Positions 44,223 to 55,605 of a stretch of DNA of 64,000 bases are shown in pieces. Each line of letters opens with the position of its first letter. Within the stretch, counting starts at the first letter, position 1. Made by a program: the position numbers and the translations under genes. The notes below the pieces were generated by a model that made no database searches, was not told the DNA's origin, and worked only from the letters and a program-made list of their open reading frames with translations. Source of the stretch: Typhlomys cinereus (Eukaryota > Chordata > Mammalia > Rodentia > Platacanthomyidae); assembly GCA_023101885.1 (NCBI GenBank), contig JALPQD010000126.1:1046904-1110903 (forward strand). The letters are read 5' to 3'.

Positions 44223-46658
44223 CTAGGAGCCACCTATTAAGGAGTACATACGGTGCTTAATTTTCTGGGTCTGGGATACTTCACTTAATATAATTGTTTC
44301 TGATGACATCCATTTCCCAGCAAATTCCAGTAATTCATCCTTTTTGATGGTTGAGTAGTACTCAATTGTATAGATGTACCACAGTTTCCTTATCCACTCG
44401 ACAACTGTTGGACATTTGGGTTGATTCGATGTCTTTGCTATTGTAAACAGTGCTGCTATGAACATAGTTGTGCTTGTGCTATCGAGGTGAACCTCTGCTG
44501 TATGGGGGATTATTCCCAAAAGTGGAATAGCAGGGTCATATGGCATTTCAATCTTTAATTTCTTTAAGAATCTCCAGATGGCTCGCCAGAGCGATTGTAT
44601 GAGCCTGCATTCCCACCAGCAATGTAGGAGAGTTCCCCTCTCTCCACATCCTCTCCAGCATTTGGTGTTGTTTGTATTGTGGATTTTTGCCATCCTGACT
44701 GAGATGAGATGATATCTCAGGAAAGTTTTGATTTGCATTTCCCTGAAGGCTAAGGAAGTGGAGCATTTTTTAAGATATTTGTTCGACATTTTAATTTCAT
44801 CCCTGGTAAAGTTTATTTTAAGTTCCAGGGCCTATTTTTTAACTGGGCCATTAGTTTCCTTGGTGTTGAGTTTTCTAAGTTCTTTGTGCACTCTGGATAA
44901 TAGATCTCTATCAGATATGTGATTAGTGAAGATTTCCTCCCATTCTGTGGGTTGCCTTTGAGCTCATGTTGGAATCTCTTTATCTGAACAGAAGCTCTTT
45001 AATTTCACAAGATCCCAACTGTTGAGAGTTGGTAGCAGTGACTGTGCCATTGCATGCCTGTTTAGGAATTGTTGGCCTAGCCCAATTATCTTCAGGGAGT
45101 TCCCTATGCTTTCAATAATAGCTTCATAGAAGGAATTTGGTAGTGTTCCTTCCTTTGCTATTTGATGGAACAGTTTAAGGAGTATTGGTGTTATTCACTT
45201 CTTAAATGTCGGGTAGAAATCTGTGCTGAATCCATCTGGTCCAGGACATTTTTTTAGTGGGAAGATTCGAGATTATTTCCTCAATTTCTTCATATGTTAT
45301 AGGACTATTTAAATAATTCACAAATTCCTAATTTAATTTGGGTAAGTTGTGTTTACTTAGAAATTCATCCATCTCTTTTGTGTTTTCAAATTTCACAGAG
45401 TATAAGTTTTTGAAACATGATGTTTTAATTCCCTGGATTTTTTGGGTATTGGTAGTGATAACTCCATGTTCATTTCTAATTTTGTTAAATTGGGTTTTCT
45501 CTCTCTTGCTTTTGGTTAATTTAGCTATGGATGTATCAATCTTATTGATTTTTTCAAACAACCAGCTTTTTGACTGGTTGATTTTTTCTATCATTTTCCT
45601 AATCTCGATTTCAGATATTTCTCCCCTTATTTTGCTAATCTCTTTTCTGATGCTTTTGGGATTGGAATGCTCTAGTTTCTCTAAAGTTTTAAGCTGCATT
45701 GTTTTTTATTTATTTCTGATGTTTCCATTTTTTGATGTAGGCATTAAGGGCTATGAACTTACCTCTTAGGACAGCTTTCATTGTGTCCCATAGATTTTGG
45801 TAAGTTGTATTTTCATTATCTTTCGATTTAAGGAACTCTTGAATTTCGTTTTTAATTTCATCCTGAATCCATTTCTCATTCAGGATTATAGTGTTAAGTT
45901 TCCAGGAATTAGTGTATTTTCTGTAGTTTGTTGTGTTGTGGATGTCCAGCTTTAGTCCGTGGTGGTCTTATAGGGCACAGGCTAGAATTTCAACTTTCCT
46001 GTATATGTGGAGATTCATTTTGTGGCCCAATATGTGATCTATTTTGGAGAACATTCCATGTGCTGCTGAGAAAAATGTGTATTCTTTGGTGAGTGGATGA
46101 AAAGTTCGATAGAGATCTGTAAGGTCCATTTATTTAAGGGTTTGGTTAAGCTCCAAAGTGTCTCTGTTAATTTTTTTACCTGTAGATCTATCCCATGTTG
46201 AGAGGGTAGTTTTGAAATCCCCAAGACTTATCATTTGGGGGTTGATTTCTCACTTTAGATGCTGTAGGATTTTCTTAATGAATGTGGAGGGGCCCGTATT
46301 GGGTGCATGTATATTCAGTATTGTGAAGTCTTCCTGTTGAATTGTACCTGTGACTAAAATGTAGTATCCATCTGTGTCTCTTATGATTTTTTTTGTTTGT
46401 TTGTTTGAAGTACAGTTTGTGCTACAGCATAATAGCTACCCCTGCCTGTTTCCTGGTTCCATTAGCTTGCAGAATTTTGGACCAGCCTTTCCTTTTTACG
46501 ATGTGCCTATCTTTTCTGGTGAGATGAGTTTCATGAAGGCAGCAGATTAATGGGTTGTGATTTTTAATCCAAGTGTGTATTCTGTGTCTCTTAATCAGTG
46601 AGTTAACACCATTGACAATTAATGTTATAATAGAGAAATTATTTTTAATTCTGGACAT
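44223..46658 (-). pseudogene. L1-F ORF2 lacking the reverse transcriptase core
   Basis: The N-terminal endonuclease begins at 46658 (MSRIKNNFSIITLIVNGVNS) and keeps a degenerate CLHETHL motif. The Z region is in frame at 45328-45699. The C-terminal part (MSNKYLKKCSTSL to the MYSLIGGS end) is in one frame at 44223-44789. Between them, near 45121, the sequence jumps from the RT start (equivalent to L1-B 7345) to the post-RT region (equivalent to about 8740). The palm and FADD motif are therefore gone. Several other frameshifts occur. No active polymerase can be made. Confidence 0.88.
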
Positions 46659-46757
46659 TTTTTAAGTTTTGTGAATTTTGTAAACTTATTATTTGACATT
46701 TATGTTTTCGTGGTATTATACTTCCTTTCTGTCCTCCTGGATACACTTGTTTTTTTC

Positions 46758-47777
46758 TTAAATTTTGCATGTCGTTTCTAGCATTTTTTGAAGGCCTGGT
46801 TTGGCAAACATGTATCCCTTCAAGTTGTCTTTGTGCTGGAAAACTTTTCTTTCTCCCTCAATCGTGACAGATAGTTTTACTGGGTATATCAGTGTGGGTT
46901 GGCATTTTTGCTCATTTAATACATGAAGTACGTCTCTCCAAGCTCTTCTTGCTTTTCCTGTTTCCATTGAGAAGTCATTTGTTATTTTAATAGGTTTGCC
47001 TTTTAAAGTGACTTGCTTTTTTTCTCTTGAAGCTCTCAGCACTGTTTCTTTGTCTTGAATGTGGAGTGTTTTGACTATTATTTGCCGTGGCGATTTTCTA
47101 TTTTGGTCATATCTGTTTGGAGTGCGAAATGCCTCTTGTATTTGGATGGGCCTCTCATTCTTCAGTTGAGGGAAGTTTTCATTTATGACAACTTGAAAAA
47201 TTTCCTCAGGTGTGGTATTTTGGGATTCTTGTTCTGGTATTCCAAATCGCTTGTTAGGCTCCTTCAGGGTGTCCCATATCTCTTGAATGTTCCTCTCCAG
47301 TATCTTTTTGGCTTTAACAATCTCTTCCATTGAGCTGGTTAATTCTCCCACTTTGTCTTCAAGATCTGAAATTCTATTTTCTGCTTCGTTAGTTCTGCTA
47401 ATAAGACTTTCTGTTGAGCTTTTGGTTGAAGATAACTTGTCTTTTAGTTCAATTTTAAACTCTGCCTGAGACTGTTTTAACTGCTCTATGCCTATTTTTG
47501 TTTCTTGAACTGTGTTTCTCCACTCCTCCAAATGCCTGCTGTGTTCCCATTCAAAGTGGTTGATGCAGTTGTTTAACTCCTCTCGGATTTCCTCTTTCAT
47601 AGTATTAATTATGGTAATGATCATTCTTTGAAAGTAGTTGTCTCGGGTCTGGCTTTCTTGGCCATTTTCTGTGAATTTGTTCTGGTTGGAATCCATCATT
47701 AAGAGCTTAATTCTTTCAGTGGGAGATTGTTCTTTTTGCATTTTGTTTCTCATGTATCTGCACTTTGACTTGGGCAT
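46758..47777 (-). CDS. L1-F ORF1: uninterrupted L1 RNA-binding protein, 339 residues
   Basis: ORF1p forms trimers that coat L1 RNA and act as a nucleic-acid chaperone. The frame runs without a stop from MPKSKCRYMRNKMQK to a stop after TTCKI. Residues 50-170 are rich in heptad-type Glu/Leu/Lys (a coiled coil). An RRM-like domain spans about 180-265 (IQIQEAFRTPNRY, IIVKTLHIQDKETVLRASRE). The C-terminal domain follows at about 270-339 (ITNDFSMETGKARRAWRDVL). The length is close to that of other mammalian L1 ORF1 proteins, and the ORF1-ORF2 gap is about 100 bp. Small losses are likely, for instance near NKRFGIPEQ, where other L1s have a few more residues. Whether it is expressed is unknown. Confidence 0.85.
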   Translation of the reverse strand: MPKSKCRYMRNKMQKEQSPTERIKLLMMDSNQNKFTENGQESQTRDNYFQRMIITIINTMKEEIREELNNCINHFEWEHSRHLEEWRNTVQETKIGIEQLKQSQAEFKIELKDKLSSTKSSTESLISRTNEAENRISDLEDKVGELTSSMEEIVKAKKILERNIQEIWDTLKEPNKRFGIPEQESQNTTPEEIFQVVINENFPQLKNERPIQIQEAFRTPNRYDQNRKSPRQIIVKTLHIQDKETVLRASREKKQVTLKGKPIKITNDFSMETGKARRAWRDVLHVLNEQKCQPTLIYPVKLSVTIEGERKVFQHKDNLKGYMFAKPGLQKMLETTCKI

Positions 47778-48605
47778 TGTTGTTTTGTCTTCTAGGGCTT
47801 TTCAGTTTCTGTGTGTTTTTGACTGAACTGATTTAGTTGATATTACACTTGGGCAGTTATTACTAGTGCTTCTCGTGGGGTTGTGTATGTTTGTCTTTTG
47901 TTATTGTTATTTCCTAGTTGAGGCTGTTAGGCTGTTAGTTCATCACTTAAGTCTGGTTAAGTAGACAGGGGGTGAATATTAGTATGGTAGTGCACTTTTA
48001 CTATGTAGCATCTTGGTGATATGGGAGAGTGAGTGGTGTCCTCCCTCTAGTTGTATATGTTTTTGGGTGGCTGTATAGAAAAGTTAATCTACAGGGATTA
48101 ATATTAGAAACAGTAAGGTGAAGAAAAGGAGGTTTACTTATCTTTGGGCTGGATGTGAATGTGATAGGTTGATTGTAGAGGTTTTCAGATGTATGGCCTT
48201 TGACCCTTAGAGTTTTGCTTGAGTTTTCTTTGGACTCTATTGAATTCTGAGTAGCTGTGTGTCTTCTGTAGACCATATGCGTTGGTCCCCGGTGGGCCAG
48301 AGAGGCAGAGGGGCTGATGTTGATGGCAGAATTCTTCACTTGGAACCTGGTACTTGGCTTAGTGGCCCACTCAAGCTCCGGGGATGGAGGAATGTGAGCA
48401 AGTCCTATCCAGTTGGGTGGACAGGCAGGTGGGAGGAAGAAAGGGGCTGGGGCCCAGGGCGTGGCCCAGGCTAAAACTGGAGGCAGCCTGTGTACCACTG
48501 GGACAGCGGGTGACCTGGTGGGCTGGGCGGACTCACCTGGGGATGGAGGACCAGGAAGCGAAGCGTGGTGGGGTGACAAAGGCAGCGTGGGAAGGAGAAC
48601 AGGGT
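47778..48605 (-). promoter_or_regulatory. L1-F 5' untranslated region (promoter region), with a 192-codon open frame
   Basis: This is 828 bp of moderately GC-rich leader, with the most GC-rich part at 48350-48600. Bases 48001-48579 on the L1 strand are open for 192 codons with a proline-rich start (PPSPGESAQP). The protein has no motif I recognise, and the frame may be open by chance because of base composition. L1 leaders hold the internal promoter. Confidence 0.7.
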
Positions 48606-48618
48606 TCTGTTAATATAT

Positions 48619-49318
48619 TGAATGCTATATAGTCTTAATGCACAAACAATTTTTGCACTTTTGCTATATATATTAGAGATATATAGTAAGTAATTTAAGA
48701 AAATTATATAGTATTTCACATGTGTATATGAGTATGGATGATAAAACAATGAAAGCAACAGTGCTGAATTAATTTCACCAATAATACTTGAACTGTATTT
48801 ATTTCATTCAAATTGGCATAGAATACATACTAGGTAATGATATAAGTAGAAAAGAGAAAAAATGACAAGATAAATACTTTTTGTGAAGGAAATATAAATA
48901 TAACCTCTAGTTAATATGACTTTTAGTCAGTCACAGAGTTATTATCCCATGAGATATGAGTAGAATTTTTAAATTGATATTTACTCCAATAGGATTAAAT
49001 TTCAAATATATTATGAGGTTCATCATGTTTCTAGGGACCTTTGCTACCATGACATCAGAGAAGATGACAAAAATAACCATTGCTTGTAATACCTCTCAGG
49101 CTTAATAGTAATATTTAAAGCAAACCTTGTAAATAAGACTTTGTACATAAAATTTTAATAAGAATGACTGCTATCTGAAAGAACTTTTTAGGATAAACTC
49201 TATACGTGTGAAGTATCCTGTTAAAATTCACCTGTGTTTCCATTATTTTACCTATAATTACTTTTTCAGTAACTAGAAACAGGCATGCAGTCTTTGAATA
49301 GAAGTAAATTTTTTTGTT
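48619..49318. other. No gene seen; AT-rich
   Basis: Nothing recognisable in this stretch. Confidence 0.5.
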
Positions 49319-49333
49319 CTTCCCAATCTTTAT

Positions 49334-49894
49334 TTTTTTTTAATTTCAACAGTACATTTTATTTAACCCAATATAAGTAAAGATAGATTTCAACTGATAC
49401 TCAGTATAAATATTATAAGTGCTGCATGCTACATTATTTCTTCACATAAAAGTTTTGAAATCCAATGTGCATTTTATACTAGTGGACCATTTTCATTCCA
49501 ATTAGTCATATTTCCAGTTGCCAGACACTGCTTGATAATAGTTATCCACTGGACAACACAGATGTGCACAGACTCATCGAGACAGATAAAGTCCTGAAGA
49601 CAGCTCATTTAGAACCTGAAAGAATGCTGAATAAAAAGGGATTTGTATAGTTTAAGATGACTCTAGCCCAAGTTCTGTGCAGTAAAATTTACACAATGGC
49701 AGAAAGGTTCTTTATTTTCACCACTCAGTATGTTTCCCATTTGCCATCTGAAGCTAGTGAACACTTACTTGTGATGAATGTGACTGAGTACATATGCCTT
49801 TAATTTCAATTACTTTATTTATTTATTTATTTATTTAACATATTTTACCGACCCCAGCCCCCTCCGCGCTGCCCCGCCCTCGCCCAAGGTGAGT

Positions 49895-49940
<46 letters not shown>

Positions 49941-49977
49941 ACAGCCCAGCTCCCAACCAACCCGGAGCCCCACGAGT
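49334..49977 (-). pseudogene. Retrocopy of an unidentified polyadenylated transcript
   Basis: 644 bp flanked by CTTCCCAATCTTTAT at 49319-49333 and 49978-49992, a perfect 15-bp duplication. On the minus strand it starts in GC-rich sequence (CTCGTGGGGCTCCGGGTTGG), then a (TC)n run, then GGGCGAGGGCGGGGCAGCGC. It changes at about 49846 to AT-rich sequence typical of a 3' untranslated region, with several AATAAA signals, and ends in GAAATTAAAAAAAA at the duplication. The GC-rich head and AT-rich body suggest a spliced RNA with a CpG-rich first exon. I see no open frame of note and cannot name the source; it may be non-coding or 3'-UTR only. Confidence 0.75.
49896..49939. repeat. (GA)n microsatellite
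   Basis: An uninterrupted GA run within the retrocopy at 49334-49977; it reads as (TC)n on the strand of the retrocopied transcript. Confidence 0.95.
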
Positions 49978-49992
49978 CTTCCCAATCTTTAT

Positions 49993-50545
49993 GCACATTC
50001 TTCTTCCATTATTGTCCTAGAAGGGCATACGTTAATTGTTGAAGTAAGCATTCTGATTTTTTTTCAGCAATTGTGGAGTAAATTTTTTGATAGTTCAGTA
50101 CCAAAAATAATATATATTATTTTCCTGAGTTTTTAAAACCATACTTATTGGTAAATTTTGTGTGATGTCATAATTTTGCCTTTGTCATTGTTAAAGTAGC
50201 ATCATGGTTCTGACTTATGAGAATGTCCAATCTTGATTTCTGCTTAATTTATTTACAGGTTTATAGAGATCAAGCATCTCTGAGGCCTCTGTTAAATATG
50301 ATGTTTGTTTGTTTTATACTTGGTATGCTTTTTTCTCCCATGGATAGGCAACATATTTTCTTGAGACATTTAAGTCATTGGTATTATTGTCTTTCAATGT
50401 CCTTAAAATGTGGAAATGTCAAGGTAGCCAATTTTGTAGATTCTGTTATTTGGAACAGCTTGTAAAAGTAGAGCTATTAAATTCTGATTATAGTTTAGGA
50501 AGTCAAGAACAAAGGCATGAAATTCATTTGAATGAATGTTTTTAG
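49993..50545. other. No gene seen
   Basis: A short open frame at 50217-50465 has no recognisable motif and shows no sign of being an exon. Confidence 0.45.
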
Positions 50546-50960
50546 AGACTAGGGAGGTGTCTCAGTAGTACATGTCTTTGCCTCACAAGCCAAGAGTTGA
50601 GCTCAGATCCCTAGATCCTATATAAAAATGCCAGGCAGGTGTTGAGTCCAGCCTGAAGTTCACATCATGGAAGGAAAATCCAGGAAATACCCAGAGCAAG
50701 ATAGCCAGACTAACCCTAATGGCTAATTTAGTGCTCTGGGTTTAATAGATGCACAGCTCACACTGAGGTGAAAGAGTGATTAAAGATGATTTCTGATGTC
50801 ACCATTGAGTCTACATAGGCGCAGACACTGAAGTTAAGCGCACACACTGAAATTCACTTATGTATATAAATCCATACACACATGTACCTACTCTTATGCA
50901 AACACACACACACACACACACAAACAAATGCACAAAAATACACAGGCACATATTCTCCCT
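50546..50960 (+). mobile_element. Old B2-like SINE with (CA)n
   Basis: AGACTAGGGAGGTGTCTCAG, GCCTCACAAGCCAAGAGTTGAG and CAGATCCCTAGATCC keep the head of the tRNA-like SINE family. The middle (TGCCAGGCAGGTGTTGAGTC) matches the ATGCCAGG part of young copies. The tail includes (CA)n at 50901-50924. It is diverged and extended by a segment around 50700-50860. Confidence 0.6.
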
Positions 50961-51249
50961 ATACATACATGAAAAAAGGAAAAAAAAAACTATTTTAGGT
51001 GCAGATATGTATGTGTGTATATATAATTTTTTTTGCAAAAATCACTAAGAATACTTTTATTTCTAGCAAAGCAATAGAAACACACCACAAGGGAGCAGTA
51101 GGCCATGTGAAGAGTGAAGAGTACCTGGTTGTTCACTGATTCACTTTAATGGGGTCTGAAGGAAGGAGGGGCTGATTACTAAGGGCTTTACTTTGGAGAC
51201 CTTTGCATTTTGATTGATAGATTAGTTATTTTCTCCTTCATATTAAGAA

Positions 51250-52074
51250 TTTTTATGCAAAAATGAAATGAGTTTCTATCCATGGCCCCTGTCCTTCCCC
51301 TCCTGTATCTTTTCCACTCTTAAAACAATCTCTCCCTGTCCCTCCTGCCCTCCTGCCTCTCTGCACCTATGAATCATGGAGCTCCCTTCGGGGTGTCTAT
51401 ACTAATAAAACACCAGGCCTCTGTGGTCACATAAGTGTACTTCAGTGGGTAAATCCATAGTTAGGTTAGCTCCCATCCCTTTGTCCAGAACCTGCCCCTA
51501 AGAGTAGTTGCTTCTCCTGAGATATCCTTGCTGGTTTATGAGAGAATATTGATGTGTCAGCTATTGTGTAGATCTGGTTATAGATCTTATTGCAGTGTGC
51601 TCCTGGATGCAGCAGCCCTGTAATAACTGGAATGTCCTGGCCAGCAGTAAACCTACCCACCTTTAGGCTTTTACAAGGCTTTCTGCAAGGCTCCCTGAGC
51701 CTTGGGATGGGGAGAAATTTAGTTTTCTTGATTTGGGCTGAGCATTACATGGTAACTGATATTCTGCATTCTGGTCAATTATATTTTTCTGCTCCACTAA
51801 ACTTTCATTGCAGTAGGATGCATCTGGGTTGACTGCTGAAGTATTTTCTTTTATAAGGATATAGTTAAAGGTGTTTACTATCAAGTAATTATATTTAACA
51901 CTTAGACATGTTTCTGTCTAATGTGTATATTCTTGCCGTCTGCTATTCTATTTGTCTGTGTTCTTTTGTCTCAACTTTTTTGGGATCATCTTCCATCCCT
52001 TGACTTATGTTTCTGTGTAGTTTGGATCCCAGATGTTACCAGTGTTATAAAATCTGTTTGTTATAACTGCTCAT
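51250..52074 (-). mobile_element. L1-J fragment a: old LINE-1 3' region
   Basis: The reverse complement of an L1-A-type 3' region (TGAGAGAATATTGATGTGTC, GATCTTATTGCAGTGTGCTC and CTGTAATAACTGGAATGTCC correspond to L1-A 14580-14700 reversed). It is split by L1-I and continues at 53318. Confidence 0.75.
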
Positions 52075-52087
52075 AAGAGTTATAAAT

Positions 52088-53304
52088 GCTCCACTTCTTT
52101 AGCCATCAGGGAAATGCAAATCAAAACTTCCCTGAGATATCATCTCACCCCGGTCAGGATGGCAAAAATCCACAATACTAACAACGACAAATGCTGGAGA
52201 GGATTAGTGGAGAGAGGGGAACTCTACTACATTGCTGGTGGGAATGCAGGCTCATACAGCCACTCTGGCGAGCCGTCTGGAGATTCTAAAGAAATTAAAG
52301 ATTGAAATGCCATATGACCCTGCTATTCCATTTTGGGAATAACACCCCATACAGCAGAGGTTCGCCTCGTAGCACAAGCACGACCATGTTCATAGCAGCA
52401 CTGTTACAATAGCAAAGTCATGGAATCAGCCCAAAGTCCAACAGTTAAGTTGAGGAGTGGATAAGGAACAGTGGTACATCTATACAATGGAGTACTACTC
52501 AGCCATCCAAATGATGAATTACTGGAATTTGCCGGGAAATGGATGTCATTAGAACAATTGTATTAAGTGAAGTATCCCAGACCCAGAAAATTAAGCACCG
52601 TATGTACTCCCTAAGGTGGCTCCTGTACCAAACCCACCCAGCCCACCTAGAGACAGGAATTCCAAGGTTATGAACAGGGGTAGGGGTAGGAGGGCCACAC
52701 CAGAAAGAAGGGGGAAGGGACCATTACAGCAGGGAAAATAGGCCTCCACCAAGGACCCAATAAGTAATAGAGACATCTGATTAAGTTCACAGACTTTTGT
52801 TCCTGATCATTTACTACTGAGGGGGAGTGATCTCACCAGAAGAGGGGGCATATAGTCTGGCAATAAAAGTAACAATTTTGCAAATGGGTGATAGACCCCC
52901 CCTCACTGTGGTTTCCCACTTTTATTACATCTACCTTTGAATGTGCTTTTATCACAAGACTCTAACAGCTTTTTGTCTCTGGCCAGGGGGTAACATACAA
53001 TGCCACAGGATGAAGTGAAGGGCATTGCAGGAGCAGCAAAACTGCAAAATAAAATCAAACAACCACAATTCAGAACTTCGAGACTCTAATCAACACCTAG
53101 AACTAGGCCAGCTTAGTCTCTCCCCATCTTGAAGCTCAGGGAAATTTTGAGTGAAGAGGGGCGGGTAGTGTAAGAGGTAAGAGCTAAGGATGGGAGGAGC
53201 AATGATATGTAGATACTCATACTGCAGGGGGGTACGGAGGAGGAGAGGAGGGAGGGAGGGAACTGTGTGTACCTAATAAGTTTGTATGAGCTGAAATAAA
53301 AAAA
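52088..53304 (+). mobile_element. L1-I: 5'-truncated LINE-1 inserted in L1-J
   Basis: It begins in the C-terminal part of ORF2 (GCTCCACTTCTTTAGCCATC), passes the ORF2 end near 52620 and the 3' region, and ends GTATGAGCTGAAATAAAAAA. A perfect 13-bp duplication AAGAGTTATAAAT is at 52075-52087 and 53305-53317. Many single-base and short deletions relative to L1-C break every frame. Confidence 0.9.
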
Positions 53305-53964
53305 AAGAGTTATAAATTTCTTTTTGATTCTGAAGATTAAATGTTATGGTCCACATGTAAGGGAGAACATTCAGCATTTATCTTTATAAATTTGTTTACT
53401 TCACTGAGTATAATTTCTTCCAGCTTTTCATACATGTACCAACAGATTTCGTTAATTCACTTTTCTTCATAGCTGGATAATATTCTGTTGTGTATCTGTA
53501 CGACATTTTCATTATCCGTTCATCTACTATTGGATATTCAGGTTGATTTCATTTCTTTGGTATTGTGAATAGAACAGCAATGAACATGGATGTACATGTG
53601 ACTCTATAGTAAAATATAGTGTTCTCTGGGAATATTTCCAGCAGTGGTATATTTCGATTGTATAGCATTTCAATTTTTAGCTCTTTTAGGAATTTGCATA
53701 CTGATTTCCAAAGGGGCTGTACAAGTTTGCATTCCTACCACCAATGTATAGGAGTTCCTTCTCCCTGTATTCTTGGTAGCATTTGTCGTCTTTTTGTGTC
53801 TTGGATTTTAGCTATTTGGACTGGAAGATGATATCTCAGAATGGTTTTAATTTGCACTTCTCTAATAAGTAGAAAAGTGGGAGATTCTTTAAGGTATTTG
53901 CTCGACATTGGAATGTCATACAAAAAGTTTTTTTTTAGTTCTAGGACCCATTTTCTTTTTCAAA

Positions 53965-53990
53965 AAATATTTTTAGCTTTATTTAATTTA

Positions 53991-54038
<48 letters not shown>

Positions 54039-54262
54039 CGTGCGCATGTGTATCAGAGGGCACTGTGTGCCTGTAGTGAATCAAGGGTGACTTTAGGAAT
54101 CATCCTGGATTTTTGCTTCTCTCTGGGTATTCCAGGCTCTGCCTACCAGGACAGGAAGTGCAGGTAACTGCTTTCTCCTGGCAGTTTTTTTGTAGGAACT
54201 GCGATCCAAACTCAGGAATTTCTGTTTTCAAGGCAAAGTCTTAACCCCTGAGCCATATCTCT
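53965..54262 (-). mobile_element. Older B2-like SINE in L1-J
   Basis: Reverse orientation with a (GT)n run at 53993-54035, CATCCTGGATTTTTGCTTCTC, CAGGCTCTGCCTACCAGGAC, and the head CCTGAGCCATATCTCTAACC. The flanks TTCTAGGACCCATTTT and CCTAGGACCTATTTT are a diverged target duplication. Confidence 0.85.
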
Positions 54263-54440
54263 AACCCTAGGACCTATTTTAAATTGGACTGTTTACTCCG
54301 TTGATATTTAAAATTTTTAGTTCTTTGTATAATTTAGATATTAGTTTTCTGTCAGGTATATGGCTAGGGAAGATTTTCTCCCATTCTGTGAGTTGTCTTT
54401 TTGCTCAAATGAGTATATCTTCTGCCAAACAGAATTTTTT

Positions 54441-54468
54441 TGTTTTTTTTTATTATTATTTATTCAAT

Positions 54469-54514
<46 letters not shown>

Positions 54515-54720
54515 TGTAGAACCACGGACGAATTCGGGAACCACCATGGACTGCCTTCTCCTTGTTTACTCTGCCCATGGATTCACAGGCTCCATCCTAC
54601 CCAGGCCAGAAGCGCAGCTGCCCCGGCTTCCACCTGCGTCTATACGTGGGATCTGGGATCCGAACTCAGGACCTTCCGCCTGCAAGGCAGAGGCTTAACC
54701 CCTGAGCCACCTCTCCAGCC
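54441..54720 (-). mobile_element. Young B2-superfamily SINE, copy 9
   Basis: Reverse orientation with TTTATTATTATTTATTC at the left, (GT)n at 54472-54516, ACCATGGACTGCCTTCTCC, and the head GAGCCACCTCTCCAGCCCC. The flanks CCAAACAGAATTTTTTT and CCAAACAGATGTTTTT are the target copies in L1-J. Confidence 0.9.
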
Positions 54721-55107
54721 CCCAAACAGATGTTTTTAATTTCACGAAATCCCACACATTGAGTGTTGATGCTATTTCCTCTGCATTTGGCATACTGTTC
54801 AGAAAATTCTGACTTCGCCAATCAGCTCAAGTGTACTCTCTATTATTTCTTCCAGGAGTTTTTTAGTTTCTAGTCAAACGTTAAGGTCTTTGGTCCATTT
54901 GGAACTAATTTTTGCAGAGGATTTATGTACAGAGGTATTTTTATGTGCTGCAGGACACGTAAAAGAGTCTATTTTTATATGTTCTGCTTTTCTCAGATTT
55001 TTAAAAAAATATTGAGTAATAACAAATTTGTACTTACAATTTTCCTATATAACTACTATACACACCAGGATATGGAATGATGAGTTTCTTTGTATTGATT
55101 ATGGTTT

Positions 55108-55174
55108 TAACATTTTAAAAATTTTTTTTATTTATTCAATTGTGCATGTGTGCTCATGTATGTGTGTGTGTGTG

Positions 55175-55219
<45 letters not shown>

Positions 55220-55428
55220 ACCACGGGCGAATTCGGGAACCACCATGGACCGCCTCCATCTCCTCCTTGTTTACTCTGCCCCGGGATTCATAGGCTCCGC
55301 CCTACCAGGACCAGAATCGCAGGCCACCCCCGCTTCCACCCGGCATCTATACGTGGGGTCTAGGATCCGAACTCAGGACCTTCTGCCTGCAAGGCACGGG
55401 CCTAACCCCTGAGCCATCTCTCCGCCCC
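55108..55428 (-). mobile_element. Young B2-superfamily SINE, copy 10
   Basis: Reverse orientation, (GT)n at 55160-55216, CACCATGGACCGCCTCCATC, and the head GAGCCATCTCTCCGCCCC. The target duplication GGTTTTAACATTTTAA / GGTTTTAACATTTTAA is at about 55103-55118 and 55429-55444. Confidence 0.92.
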
Positions 55429-55449
55429 GGTTTTAACATTTTAATACTG

Positions 55450-55602
55450 CATGTATTTTTGAGAAAGAGAATATGCTATGGCATGTGGTTAGAGGGCAAA
55501 GGACAACTTCTTTCTCAAGTCATTTCTCTCCTTCAGGGATTAAACTCACGTTGCCAGGTTTAGGAGCAGGTGCTTTCCCTGTTGAGCTGTCTCTCCAGGC
55601 CT
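55450..55602 (-). mobile_element. Old rodent SINE remnant
   Basis: GAATATGCTATGGCATGTGG ... CAGGTTTAGGAGCAGGTGCT ... GTTGAGCTGTCTCTCCAGGC is the reverse of a B2/B3-like head. Confidence 0.6.
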
Positions 55603-55605
55603 TGA

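Larger units (their letters stand above)
43064..48605 (-). mobile_element. L1-F: full-length LINE-1 with deleted RT core and probable 3' transduction
   Basis: On the minus strand it reads 5' UTR (48605-47778), ORF1 (47777-46758), ORF2 (46658 to about 44225), 3' UTR (44222-43184) and an extra 120 bp to 43064. A 13-bp duplication TCTGTTAATATAT lies at 43051-43063 and 48606-48618, outside the extra segment. ORF1 is one uninterrupted frame. ORF2 keeps the endonuclease and C-terminal parts but lacks about 1.4 kb including the whole RT core. It belongs to the same family as L1-B and is the best preserved L1 here. Confidence 0.9.
53318..55015 (-). pseudogene. L1-J fragment b: old LINE-1 ORF2 C-terminal part
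   Basis: Antisense to the window; it resembles the ORF2 C-terminal part of L1-A (the CAGCAATGAACATGGATGTA, TTGCATTCCTACCACCAATG and TGATATCTCAGAATGG blocks), with many stops. It is interrupted by an old SINE at 53965 and a young SINE at 54441. The match fades near 55015 and no RT core is seen, so it is 5'-truncated. Confidence 0.8.
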
